Below, one piece after another: positions 52,118 to 63,579 of a stretch of DNA of 64,000 bases. Origin of the DNA: Variovorax sp. CAN15 (GTDB taxonomy: Bacteria > Pseudomonadota > Gammaproteobacteria > Burkholderiales > Burkholderiaceae_C); NCBI RefSeq assembly GCF_030462475.1, contig NZ_JASMRZ010000005.1, positions 78,922 to 142,921 of the forward strand, given 5' to 3'. The position numbers and the translations under genes are program-made. The notes beneath the pieces are model-generated. The model did no database searches, was not told the DNA's origin, and was given only the letters and a program-made list of their open reading frames with translations. Positions within the stretch are counted from its first letter, which is position 1. Every line of letters begins with the position of its first letter.

Positions 52118-52901
52118 AGGTCCAGCCGGCGTCCACCACGTAATCTTGCGCGGTGCACATGCGCGAATCGTCGGCGGCCAGGAAGAGCGCCATCGCCGCG
52201 ATGTCCTCCGCCATCACGCGCCCTGGCAGGCACTGCGCCGCATCGATCTCCGCGGCGGACTCGGGCTTCACCCACAGCTTGATCTGCCGCTCGGTCATCA
52301 CCCAGCCCGGTACGATCGAATTCACGCGGATGTTCTGCTTGCCCAGGTCGCGCGCCAGCGAGCGCGTGAGGCCGCGCGCCGCAGCCTTGCAGGCCTGGTA
52401 CACCGGGTAGCCCTTGCCCTTGATCATCCAGCTGATGGAGCCGAAGTTGACGATCGAGCCGCCGCCCAGCGCGCGCATGTCGTCGGCCACCGCCTGCGCG
52501 GCGAAGAACTGGTGCTTGAAGTTGACGGCCACAAGGCGGTCGAAGTCCGCGTCGGTCACGTCGGCCATCTCGTGGCGACGGTCGTTGGCCGCGTTGTTCA
52601 GCAGCACCGACACCGGCCCGAAACGCTGGCGCACCGCGTCGATGGCGGCGGCGAGGGCGGCCGTGTCGGTCACGTCGCAGGGCACGAAAAGCGCGGGATG
52701 CTCGCCCTGCAGTTGCGCCGCGAGCGCGTTGCCGGCGGCGGTGTCGAGGTCGCAGAAGCCGACCTTCGCGCCCTGCGCATGGAAGGCCCGCACCAGCGCT
52801 TCGCCGATGCCGCTGGCGCCGCCCGAGATGAATACGGTGCGTCCGGCCAGCGAGGAATAGCGGGCGGTGTAGGGCGAAAGTGGTGGTGATGCGTCGGTCA
52901 T
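52116..52901 (-). CDS. SDR family oxidoreductase
   Basis: A 261-residue short-chain dehydrogenase. The cofactor loop is GGASGIGE (about residues 27-34), CDLDT suggests NAD preference, NNAAND is the NNAG equivalent, and the catalytic set is Ser155, Tyr168 and Lys172 (YQACK). The end AQDYVVDAGWT is the normal terminus. It oxidises or reduces an alcohol or keto group of unknown substrate; related enzymes act on sugars such as L-rhamnose or D-galactose. It stands alone between a terminator and a divergent exported protein gene. Confidence 0.9.
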   Translation of the reverse strand: MTDASPPLSPYTARYSSLAGRTVFISGGASGIGEALVRAFHAQGAKVGFCDLDTAAGNALAAQLQGEHPALFVPCDVTDTAALAAAIDAVRQRFGPVSVLLNNAANDRRHEMADVTDADFDRLVAVNFKHQFFAAQAVADDMRALGGGSIVNFGSISWMIKGKGYPVYQACKAAARGLTRSLARDLGKQNIRVNSIVPGWVMTERQIKLWVKPESAAEIDAAQCLPGRVMAEDIAAMALFLAADDSRMCTAQDYVVDAGWT

Positions 52902-53012
52902 GGGAGGCTGCAGCAGCGTGGAGACGGACGGCAAGCGTAGCGGATAGCGGCCGGCCGGTGTATGGCGTCCGGCGAATGTGCGGTGCGCACGTGCGTGGCT
53001 ACGCTTGCGCCC

Positions 53013-53399
53013 ATGAAAACGAAGACACTTCCCCACCGCCGCGCTCTCGTTGCGTTCGCGATGCTCGTTCCCGCCGCGCTGGCGGTGCGCTCCGTGCGGG
53101 CGCAGGCGTCGGCGTCGGCGTCGGGCGTGCAGCTCTTCAAGGTGGTTTCCGCGCGCGACGAGGTGATCGTCGGCGCCGATGCCGCGATGCTCGGCGCGGG
53201 CTCGGGCCCCGCCGTGGAGCGGCTGGCGGCGCAGCTCGCCGCCAAGGGCCAGCTCACGCTGTGGCAGTACGCATCTCACAAGGATGCGGCTGGCGCGCTG
53301 GTGCAGGCGCCGCTCAGGCAGATCGTGGTGTTCAGGAACGATGCGCTGCGCATCGAGCCCTACGCCACGCCGCTGCCGATCCAGCCGCTGATGAAGTAG
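53013..53399 (+). CDS. Hypothetical exported protein
   Basis: A 128-residue protein with signal peptide MKTKTLPHRR then a hydrophobic run ending VRSVRAQ. The mature part is about 95 residues with LFKVVSARDEVIVGADAAML and LRQIVVFRNDALRIEPYATPL, a small alpha/beta fold. No family was recognised. The ATG at 53013 was chosen for the signal; an in-frame GTG 51 bp upstream has no support. It converges with tgt across 16 bp. Confidence 0.6.
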   Translation: MKTKTLPHRRALVAFAMLVPAALAVRSVRAQASASASGVQLFKVVSARDEVIVGADAAMLGAGSGPAVERLAAQLAAKGQLTLWQYASHKDAAGALVQAPLRQIVVFRNDALRIEPYATPLPIQPLMK

Positions 53400-53415
53400 C
53401 GGCCGGCTTCTTTTT

Positions 53416-56447
<3,032 letters not shown>

Positions 56448-56451
<4 letters not shown>

Positions 56452-57938
56452 TCGACACGCACCTGCTCGCGCTGCAGCTCATGGCCGCGCAAGGCGCGCT
56501 GGGCGCCTTCGACACGCTCTACCACCACGAGGGCACCGAGGCGCTGCCGAGGCGCGGCACGGCGGGGCGCGAGCTGGCGATCCACGCCACCCGGTCGTCG
56601 ATCTACTGCGCGCTCTTCATCGGACTGTCGTCCTGGGCCTGGCACGGCGCCTGGGCGTGGGTGCTGCTCGCGGTGTTCGGCGTCGAGATCGTGCTCACGA
56701 TGTGGGACTTCGTGGTCGAGGACGGCAGCCGCCTGCTGCCGCCGACCGAGCGCGTGACGCACACGGTGCTGGCCATCAACGCGGGCGCCTTCATCGCGCT
56801 GCTGGCGATGAGCGCGACAGGCTGGGCGGCACAGCCGACCGCGATGGTGTGGCAGCCGCAGGGCTGGCTCGGCGCCTTCCTCGCGCTTTGCGGCGTGGGC
56901 GTCGGCCTCTCGGGCCTGCGCGATGCCTTCGCGGCGCGCGCGCTCTTCAGGCGCGGCGCGCAGGAGCAGGCACGCGCGGCCGAGGCGCCGGTGCGCTTCG
57001 GATCGAAGCCGCAGCGCGTGCTGGTGACGGGCGGCACCGGCTTCATCGGCCAGCTGCTCGTGCGCCACCTGGTGGCCGACGGCCATGCCGTGACTGTCTG
57101 GACGCGCGATGCGCGATCGGCCGCCTGGGGCTTCGGCGGCGCGGTGCGCTGCGTGCAGTCGCTCGACGAGGTGCCGGCGGCCGACGACATCGACGTGGTC
57201 GTCAACCTCGCGGGCGCGCGCATCCTGGGCATGCGCTGGAGCGAGCGCCGCCGCGCGCAGCTGCTGCATAGCCGCGAAGGGCTGACGCGGCAGCTGGTCG
57301 CGTGGATCGCTGCGCGCCCGCGCAAGCCCTGGCTGCTGCTTTCCGGCTCCGCCATCGGCTACTACGGCGTGCAGCCGCAAGGCGATGCGAGCGAGCTCGC
57401 GGAAGAAGCGCCGCCGCAGGCGATCTTCATGTCGCAGCTTTGCCAGCGCTGGGAGCAGGCGGCGCAGTCGGCCGTGGCGCACGGCGTGCATGTGGCCTGC
57501 ATGCGCTTCGGCTTCGTGCTGGGTCACCAGGGCTCGCTGCCGCAGCTGCTGCTGCCGATCTCGCTCGGCTTCGGCGGACGGCTGGGCAGCGGGCGGCAAT
57601 GGCTGTCGTGGGTGCATGTGCACGACCTGATCCGGGCGATGGCGCATGTGTGGACCCTGACCGAAAACGCCGCGACGCCGCCGAGCGCGCAGGCATTCAA
57701 CTTCACCGCGCCCGGCGCACTGAGCCAGGAAGAGTTCACCCGCGTCGCAGCAGGCGTGCTGCACCGCCCCTGCTGGATGCCGACGCCGGCCGCGCCCGTC
57801 AAGCTGCTGCTCGGCGAGCAGGCCGACCTGCTGCTCGAAGGCCAGCGCGTGGTGCCGGCGCGGCTGCTGCAGTCCGGCTTCCGCTTCATGTTTCCCGATG
57901 CCCGCAGCGCCTTGACGGACCTTTGCCGCCCGCGCTAG
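56448..57938 (+). CDS. TIGR01777 family epimerase with N-terminal membrane domain
   Basis: A 496-residue protein. Residues 1-180 contain about four membrane helices (IYCALFIGLSSWAWHGAWAW, WVLLAVFGVEIVLTMW, TVLAINAGAFIALLAMSAT, LGAFLALCGVGVGLSGL) after a His-rich start (DTLYHHEG). Residues 190-496 are a TIGR01777 extended-SDR domain with VTGGTGFIGQLLVRHL near 193, LAGARI, SGSAIGYYG and WLSWVHVHDLIR. The usual family member has only this second domain. The membrane part may anchor it; DUF4166 is coupled upstream. The sugar or other substrate is unknown. Confidence 0.82.
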
Positions 57939-57949
57939 AAGACTTGTCC

Positions 57950-60157
57950 GTGCCCGCCAAGAAAGCCCCGACTCCTCCCGCCGAAGCGACGACCGCCGCC
58001 GCGCCGCCGCAGCCGTCTCAGCCGGGCGCCGGCCTCAGCCAGGTCCAGCGCGCCCTGCGCAAGCTCGGCCTCGTGCGCGACATCGACTTCGCCCTCTACC
58101 TGCCGATGCGCTACGAGGACGAGACGCGCATCGTGCGCATCGCCGACACGCGCGATGGCGACGTGGCGCAGGTCGAGGGCGTGGTCACCGAGTGCGAGGT
58201 GGTGTACCGGCCGCGCCGCCAGCTGCTGGCGACCATCGACGACGGCAGCGACACCTGCCAGCTGCGCTTCTTCAACTTCTATCCCTCGCAGCAGAAGCAG
58301 CTCGCGGTCGGCGCGCGGGTGCGTGTGCGGGGCGAGGTGCGCGGCGGCTTCGTGGGGCGTCAGATCATGCATCCGACGGTGAAGGCGGCCGGCACCGCCT
58401 TGCCGAACGCGCTCACGCCCGTGTATTCGACGGTGGCCGGGCTCGCGCAGCCGGTGCTGCGGCGCGAGGTGCGCTCGGGGCTGGCGCGCGCGGTGCTCGA
58501 CGAGACCGTTCCGGTGCAGATCGGCTTTCGCGGCGCGTGGAACCTGCGCGACTCGCTGACTTTCCTGCACTACCCGACGCCCGACGTGGCGATCGCCACG
58601 CTCGAAGACCACAGCCATCCGGCGTGGCAGCGCATCAAGGCCGAGGAACTGCTCGCGCAGCAGCTCTCGCAATTGCAGGCGCGGCTGGAACGCGCGGCGC
58701 AGCGCGCGCCGGTGCTGCCGCCCGCGCCGCCCGAGCCCGATGCGGGCTCGCTGCACTCGCGGCTGCTCGCGGTGCTGCCCTTCGGCCTCACGGGCGCGCA
58801 GCAGCGCGTCGGCGAGGAGATCACGCGCGACCTCGGCCGCGAGATCCCGATGCACCGCCTGCTGCAGGGCGACGTGGGCTCGGGCAAGACGGTGGTGGCG
58901 GCGCTCGCGGCGGCGCGCTGCATCGACGCGGGCTTCCAGTGCGCGCTGATGGCGCCCACCGAAATCCTCGCGGCCCAGCACTTCGGCAAGCTCGTCGGCT
59001 GGCTCGATCCGCTGCTGGCCGCGCGCGGCAAGCGCGTGGCGTGGCTCACCGGCAGCCAGAAGAAAAAAGAGCGCGACGAGATGTCGGCGGCGGTGGAAAG
59101 CGGCGAGGCCGCGCTGGTCATCGGCACGCACGCGGTCATCTCGGAAAAAGTGCGCTTCAAGAGCCTCGCGCTGGCCATCATCGACGAGCAGCACCGCTTC
59201 GGCGTTGCGCAGCGCCTCGCGCTGCGCGGCAAGGCCGGAGGCAATCTTGGCCCCCCTGAGGCTTCGCCTCACCCCCCCGAGGGGGAGGCATCCGGCTTGG
59301 GGCGGCCCGGCGCCGGATTGGAGCCCCACCTGCTGATGATGAGCGCCACGCCCATCCCGCGCACGCTGGCGATGAGCTACTACGCCGACCTCGACGTCTC
59401 CACGCTCGACGAGCTGCCGCCGGGCCGCACGCCCATCATCACGAGACTGGTGGCCGACCACCGGCGCGACGAGGTCATCGACCGCATCCACTCGCAGATC
59501 GCGCAGGGCCGGCAGGTCTACTGGGTGTGCCCGCTGATCGAGGAGAGCGAGGCCGTGGACCTGCGCAACGCCACCGAGACGCGCGACGAACTGGCGCAGA
59601 CGCTGGGCGAGCCCATCCAGGTCGGCCTGCTGCACTCGCGCATGCCAACGGCCGAGAAGCAGGCGGTGATGGCGGCCTTCACCGCCAACGAGATCCAGGT
59701 GCTGGTGAGCACCACGGTGATCGAAGTGGGCGTGGACGTGCCCAATGCCTCGCTGATGGTGATCGAGCACGCCGAGCGCTTCGGCCTTTCGCAGCTGCAC
59801 CAGCTGCGCGGCCGCGTGGGGCGCGGCGCGGCGGCCTCGGCCTGCGTGCTGCTCTATGCGCCGGGCGACAGCGGCCGTGTCGGCGAGGCGGCGCGCGCCC
59901 GGCTCAAGGCGATGGCCGAGACCAGCGACGGCTTCGAGATCGCGCGGCGCGACCTGGAGATCCGCGGCCCCGGCGAATTCCTCGGCGCGCGCCAGTCGGG
60001 CGCACCGCTGCTGCGTTTTGCCGACCTCACGACCGACACGCTGCTGCTCGACTGGGCTCGCGAACTCGCGCCGGTCATGCTGCGCAAGCACCCCGACCTG
60101 GCGCAGCGGCACATCGACCGCTGGCTGGGCACCAAGGCCGAGTACCTGAAAGCCTGA
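57950..60157 (+). CDS. recG: ATP-dependent DNA helicase RecG with an inserted repeat peptide
   Basis: A 735-residue branch-migration helicase for replication-fork rescue. Order: wedge/OB domain (about 20-180), helicase domain 1 with GDVGSGKTVVAAL at about 307 and DEQHRFG at 412, helicase domain 2 with TVIEVGVDVPNASLMVIEHAERFG broken across motifs, and GRVGRG. The GTG start follows GAAGA. Between ALRGK and PHLLMMSATPIPRT (residues 429-458) are 30 residues rich in Gly, Pro and Glu where E. coli RecG has about six. The nucleotides 59246-59316 are a copy of the window's palindromic repeat, in frame. The helicase motifs on both sides are intact. Confidence 0.94.
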   Translation: MPAKKAPTPPAEATTAAAPPQPSQPGAGLSQVQRALRKLGLVRDIDFALYLPMRYEDETRIVRIADTRDGDVAQVEGVVTECEVVYRPRRQLLATIDDGSDTCQLRFFNFYPSQQKQLAVGARVRVRGEVRGGFVGRQIMHPTVKAAGTALPNALTPVYSTVAGLAQPVLRREVRSGLARAVLDETVPVQIGFRGAWNLRDSLTFLHYPTPDVAIATLEDHSHPAWQRIKAEELLAQQLSQLQARLERAAQRAPVLPPAPPEPDAGSLHSRLLAVLPFGLTGAQQRVGEEITRDLGREIPMHRLLQGDVGSGKTVVAALAAARCIDAGFQCALMAPTEILAAQHFGKLVGWLDPLLAARGKRVAWLTGSQKKKERDEMSAAVESGEAALVIGTHAVISEKVRFKSLALAIIDEQHRFGVAQRLALRGKAGGNLGPPEASPHPPEGEASGLGRPGAGLEPHLLMMSATPIPRTLAMSYYADLDVSTLDELPPGRTPIITRLVADHRRDEVIDRIHSQIAQGRQVYWVCPLIEESEAVDLRNATETRDELAQTLGEPIQVGLLHSRMPTAEKQAVMAAFTANEIQVLVSTTVIEVGVDVPNASLMVIEHAERFGLSQLHQLRGRVGRGAAASACVLLYAPGDSGRVGEAARARLKAMAETSDGFEIARRDLEIRGPGEFLGARQSGAPLLRFADLTTDTLLLDWARELAPVMLRKHPDLAQRHIDRWLGTKAEYLKA
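59246..59316 (+). repeat. Palindromic repeat, copy 7, in frame inside recG
   Basis: Read on the minus strand it is GCCGGGCCGCCCC, a CCTCCCCCTCGGGGGGG hairpin, GAGGCGAAGCCTC and AGGGGGGC, the same order as copies 2 and 3. The copy is about 71 bp and the frame stays open through it, adding peptide GPPEASPHPPEGEASGL between helicase motifs. The GAGGCTTCGCCTC hairpin is perfect. Confidence 0.72.
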
Positions 60158-60163
60158 GGAAGA

Positions 60164-60802
60164 TCAGGCCGCGGGGCGGCGCGTGAACGCCAGGATCAAG
60201 CCGAAGCCGACCATCATGCTGCCGCTCACGCGGTTGAACCACCGCATCGCGCGGCTGCCATTCGCCAGTCGGCGCATGCGCGCGCCGAGCAGCGCATAGA
60301 GCGCGATCGCCACCAGCTCGAACACCAGGAAGGTCAGGCCCAGCAGCACGTAGCTGGAGGCATACGCGCCCGGCACCACGAACTGCGGGAAGAAGGCGGT
60401 GAACACCAGTATCGCCTTCGGGTTGCCCGCCGCCACGGTGAACTCCTGCCGCACGAGGGCTCGCATCGAAGGCGGCGCGGACGCGGCGTCGCGCGCCTGC
60501 TGGACCTCGGCCGTGGGCGCCGGCGCGCGCAGCAGGCGGACGCCGATCCACACCAGGTAGGCCGCGCCGATGTACTTGATGACGTCGAAGGCCAGCTCCG
60601 AGGCCACCAGCACAGCGCCCATGCCCAGCCCCGCGATGGCGATCATGATCGCGAAGGCCACGAGCCGGCCGCTGGCCGCGATGACCGCGGGCGACACGCC
60701 GTGCTTCGCGCCGTTGGTCACCGACAGCAGGTTGTTGGGGCCGAAGGCCATGTTGATGGCGAAGCAGGCCGGCAGGAACAGCAGGTAGGCAGACAGGGTC
60801 AT
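60164..60802 (-). CDS. LysE family translocator
   Basis: A 212-residue inner-membrane protein with five to six helices. It begins TLSAYLLFLPACFAINMAFGPNNLLSVTNG, the LysE/RhtB signature region with GPN, and contains VGIGVR-like VWIGVRLLRAP and NPKAILVFTAFFPQFV, the second family block. These proteins export amino acids or related compounds. It converges with recG across 6 bp and may be in one unit with no other gene, since the GntR gene is 48 bp upstream on the same strand. The substrate is unknown. Confidence 0.9.
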   Translation of the reverse strand: MTLSAYLLFLPACFAINMAFGPNNLLSVTNGAKHGVSPAVIAASGRLVAFAIMIAIAGLGMGAVLVASELAFDVIKYIGAAYLVWIGVRLLRAPAPTAEVQQARDAASAPPSMRALVRQEFTVAAGNPKAILVFTAFFPQFVVPGAYASSYVLLGLTFLVFELVAIALYALLGARMRRLANGSRAMRWFNRVSGSMMVGFGLILAFTRRPAA

Positions 60803-60850
60803 GGCGTGTCCGTCGAAGGAGGTGGGCTCGCCATTATCCGCAGGCCCCGT

Positions 60851-61567
60851 TCACCCCTGGCCGTCGACCCCGCCCTCGGGCATGCTGCGCGCATAGACCG
60901 CCAGCACGATGCGTTCGGAGTGCACCAGGTAGTCGTTGAGCGCGGCCGAGCCCTCGGCGAACTTGCCGGCCTCGATGAGTTCGAGCAGCTTGGTGTTCAT
61001 GTCGACATACGGCGCGTGCAGGAACTCCGGGTCCTTGAGCAGGCCGAAGGCCAGCCGCAGCTCGACCAGGATGTGGGCGAACAGGTTGTTCAGCCGCTCG
61101 CTGTCGGCCAGCTCCACGATGGCCATGTGGAACTCCATGTTGGCCGTGCCCACGCCCAGCCAGTCGCCGGCCTCGCGGCACTTGAGCGCCATCTCCACCG
61201 CCTCGCGCATGTGCTTCTTGGCCGGGTGGCGCGGGTAGGCCTGCGCCAGCGCCTGGCATTCGATGAGCCGGCGCACCCGGTAGATGTCGATGATCGACGC
61301 GATGCTCGGCACCGCCACGAACACGCCGCGGTTGGGCGCGTGCTTGAGCAGGCCTTCCTTGGTCAGCGTGCGGAACACTTCGCGCAGGGTGTTGCGCGAA
61401 ATCTCGAAGCTGTCGGCCAGCGCGGCCTCCGACAGCCGCTGCCCCGGCGAGAACTCGCCCTTCACGATCTTCTGGCGGATCAGCTCCGCGACCCGGTCGT
61501 TGAGCGTCTGTGCGCCGGCGGCTGCTGCAGGCGGGGCGGATGGGGTCGTGGTGGCCGGTGGGGTCAT
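60851..61567 (-). CDS. GntR family regulator with FCD domain
   Basis: A 238-residue regulator. After an Ala/Pro-rich start, the winged helix (about 20-90) has RVAELIRQKIVKGEFSPGQR, LADSFEISRNTLREVFRTL and HAPNRGVFVA. The FCD ligand domain (about 95-225) contains the metal-binding pattern with FHMAIVELADSERL and later His residues. It is divergent from the DUF969-DUF979-pcp operon, and the gap contains a perfect FCD-type operator. It most likely represses that operon and responds to its substrate, perhaps 5-oxoproline (inference). Confidence 0.9.
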   Translation of the reverse strand: MTPPATTTPSAPPAAAAGAQTLNDRVAELIRQKIVKGEFSPGQRLSEAALADSFEISRNTLREVFRTLTKEGLLKHAPNRGVFVAVPSIASIIDIYRVRRLIECQALAQAYPRHPAKKHMREAVEMALKCREAGDWLGVGTANMEFHMAIVELADSERLNNLFAHILVELRLAFGLLKDPEFLHAPYVDMNTKLLELIEAGKFAEGSAALNDYLVHSERIVLAVYARSMPEGGVDGQG

Positions 61568-61869
61568 GCCGAAAGGGGAAGGCGGGGGTGGGAAGGGCGG
61601 CGGAACCGGACGTTTTTAGCAGGTTTTCCCCGCCCGACCGGGGAAAGACGGGCCCCGCCGGATGCACCAGACGGTGGCGCGCTCAGGGTTTTCATGGAGT
61701 CATGCAGGCACTGTTGTTGGGCACACTATCCTAAATTGTTCAACAATTTATTGGAAATGAGTGATTCAGGAGAAATGGATTGCTCATTCATTGGCACGCA
61801 GTTTGCAAGAAGCGGCCAGCCGGAACCCCGGCGCAAGGTGTCTCCGAATCACCCGAACGAAAGACCAAC
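61568..61869. other. Divergent intergenic region between GntR gene and DUF969 operon
   Basis: This 302 bp region has no gene. Its first half is GC-rich with GGAAAGACGGGCC-type blocks. The second half (about 61725-61800) is A/T-rich and holds the operator at 61733, and an inverted repeat AATGAG (61756-61761) with CTCATT (61783-61788) around a 21 bp spacer. A promoter for DUF969 must lie here; TATCCT at 61727 is a possible -10 but no good -35 was found. Confidence 0.4.
61733..61749. promoter_or_regulatory. Perfect FCD-GntR type operator
   Basis: AAATTGTT-C-AACAATTT is a perfect palindrome with 8 bp arms. Its core TTGTTCAACAA fits the TNGTNNNACNA consensus of FadR/FCD regulators. It lies between the GntR gene (start 61567) and the DUF969 start (61870), so it is the probable binding site of the adjacent regulator. 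Confidence 0.78.
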
Positions 61870-62610
61870 ATGACTCCTGACATCCCTCACCTCTGGCCGC
61901 TGATCGGCGTCGCCGTGATCATTGCGGGCTTCGTCCTGCGCTTCAATCCGATGCTGGTGGTGATCGTCACCGCCATCGCCACGGCGGTGGCCGCGGGCTT
62001 CGGCCCGATGGCGATCCTCACGGCCATCGGCACCGGCTTCATCAAGACGCGCAACCTGCCGCTGATCATTCTTCTGCCGCTGGCGGTGATCGGCCTGCTC
62101 GAGCGCCACGGCCTGCGTCAGCATGCGCAGAACTGGATCAGCCGCATCAAGTCGGCCACCGCCGGGCGCCTGCTCATCGTGTATCTGGCCGCGCGCGAAC
62201 TCACGGCGGCCATGGGCCTCACCAGCCTGGGCGGCCATCCGCAGATGGTGCGTCCGCTGCTCGCGCCGATGGCCGAGGGCGCCACCGAGACGCGCTACGG
62301 CAAGCTGCCCGAGCGCATCCGCCACAAGCTGCGCGCCTATGCGGCGGCCACCGACAACGTCGGCCTGTTCTTCGGCGAGGACATCTTCGTGGCCTTCGGC
62401 GCCATCGTGCTGATGACCACCTTCCTGCACGAGGCCGGCATCGACGTGGAGCCGCTGCACGTCGCGATGTGGGGCATTCCCACGGCCATCGCCGCCTTCA
62501 TCATCCACGCCTGGCGCCTGCGCCGGCTCGACCAGGCGCTGGCCCGTGAGTTCGAAGGAACGCCGGCGCCCGACGTGCCTGCCGTCCCTGCAACCCAGGA
62601 AGGCCGCTGA
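61870..62610 (+). CDS. DUF969 family membrane protein
   Basis: A 246-residue membrane protein with about six hydrophobic segments (LIGVAVIIAGFVLRFNPMLV, VIVTAIATAVAAGFGPMAIL, LPLIILLPLAVIGLLER and others) and the DUF969 blocks ARELTAAMGLTSLGGHPQMVRPLLAP and DNVGLFFGEDIFVAFGAIVLM. It is followed by DUF979, 2 bp away, and then pyroglutamyl peptidase. DUF969 and DUF979 pairs lie beside 5-oxoprolinase or pcp genes in several bacteria and are proposed to form a 5-oxoproline permease; this is supported by context only. The ATG at 61870 was chosen as the first with a membrane N terminus. Confidence 0.88.
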   Translation: MTPDIPHLWPLIGVAVIIAGFVLRFNPMLVVIVTAIATAVAAGFGPMAILTAIGTGFIKTRNLPLIILLPLAVIGLLERHGLRQHAQNWISRIKSATAGRLLIVYLAARELTAAMGLTSLGGHPQMVRPLLAPMAEGATETRYGKLPERIRHKLRAYAAATDNVGLFFGEDIFVAFGAIVLMTTFLHEAGIDVEPLHVAMWGIPTAIAAFIIHAWRLRRLDQALAREFEGTPAPDVPAVPATQEGR

Positions 62611-62612
62611 TC

Positions 62613-63569
62613 ATGATCCTCTCGATCCAGCACCTCTACATCCTGGTCGGCCTGATCCTCGCGATCACGGCGGTGATGACGCTGGTCGACCGCCAGCATC
62701 CCAAGCGCTACACCAGCGCGCTCTTCTGGGGCCTCTATTCGCTGGTCTTCCTCGTCGGCGACAAGCTGCCGCCGGCACTGGTGGGCGTGGGCGCCATCGC
62801 CATGGCCGTCATCGCCGGCCTGCGCGGCGTGGGCGCGGGCAAGCACCAGGAGCCCACGGCTTCCGAATACGCGGCCAGCGCGAAGCGCCTGGGCAACAAG
62901 CTCTTCATGCCGGCGCTGGCGATCCCGCTGGTGACCGTGATCGGCACCGTGCTGATGAGCAAGGTGAAGATCGGCGACGCCTTCCTGCTCGACCCCAAGA
63001 ACACCACGCTGGTGAGCCTGGGCGTGGGCTGCGTGGCGGCGCTGGCGCTGGCCTGCTGGATGACGCGCGAGACGCCGGTGCAGGGCATGCGCGAGTCGCG
63101 CCGCCTGACCGACGCGCTGGGCTGGGCCGTGGTGCTGCCGCAGATGCTGGGCATGCTGGGCCTGGTGTTCTCCGACGCGGGCGTGGGCAAGGCGGTGGCG
63201 TACCTCGCCACCAGCTACATCAACATGGACATCCGCTTCGTGGCCGTTGCGGTGTATGTGCTGGGCATGGCGCTGTTCACCATCATCATGGGCAACGGCT
63301 TCGCGGCCTTCCCGGTGATGACGGGCGGCGTGGGCGTGCCGGTGCTGGTGGGCGTGTACCACGGCGACCCGGCGGTGATGGCGGCCATCGGCATGTTCTC
63401 GGGCTACTGCGGGACGCTGATGACGCCCATGGCGGCCAACTTCAACATCGTGCCGGCGGCGCTGCTGGAGCTGCCCGACAAGAACGCCGTGATCCGCGTG
63501 CAGATACCGACCGCGGCCGCGCTGCTGGTGGTCAACATCTTCCTGCTGTACTTCCTGATGTTCCGCTGA
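62613..63569 (+). CDS. DUF979 family membrane protein
   Basis: A 318-residue membrane protein with nine to ten hydrophobic segments. It begins [20 protein letters not shown] and has the DUF979 features [37 protein letters not shown] and [24 protein letters not shown] broken at MAANFN. The last resembles substrate-site loops of C4-dicarboxylate-type carriers. With DUF969 it probably forms a two-part transporter. Spacing from DUF969 is 2 bp and to pcp 10 bp, so all are one operon. Confidence 0.88.
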   Translation: MILSIQHLYILVGLILAITAVMTLVDRQHPKRYTSALFWGLYSLVFLVGDKLPPALVGVGAIAMAVIAGLRGVGAGKHQEPTASEYAASAKRLGNKLFMPALAIPLVTVIGTVLMSKVKIGDAFLLDPKNTTLVSLGVGCVAALALACWMTRETPVQGMRESRRLTDALGWAVVLPQMLGMLGLVFSDAGVGKAVAYLATSYINMDIRFVAVAVYVLGMALFTIIMGNGFAAFPVMTGGVGVPVLVGVYHGDPAVMAAIGMFSGYCGTLMTPMAANFNIVPAALLELPDKNAVIRVQIPTAAALLVVNIFLLYFLMFR

Positions 63570-63579
63570 GGCTTCGAGC

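Noticed and set aside
59222..59340. recG as a pseudogene broken by the repeat copy
   Set aside because: The reading frame is open across the repeat and all motifs on both sides are complete, so it is annotated as intact with an insertion.
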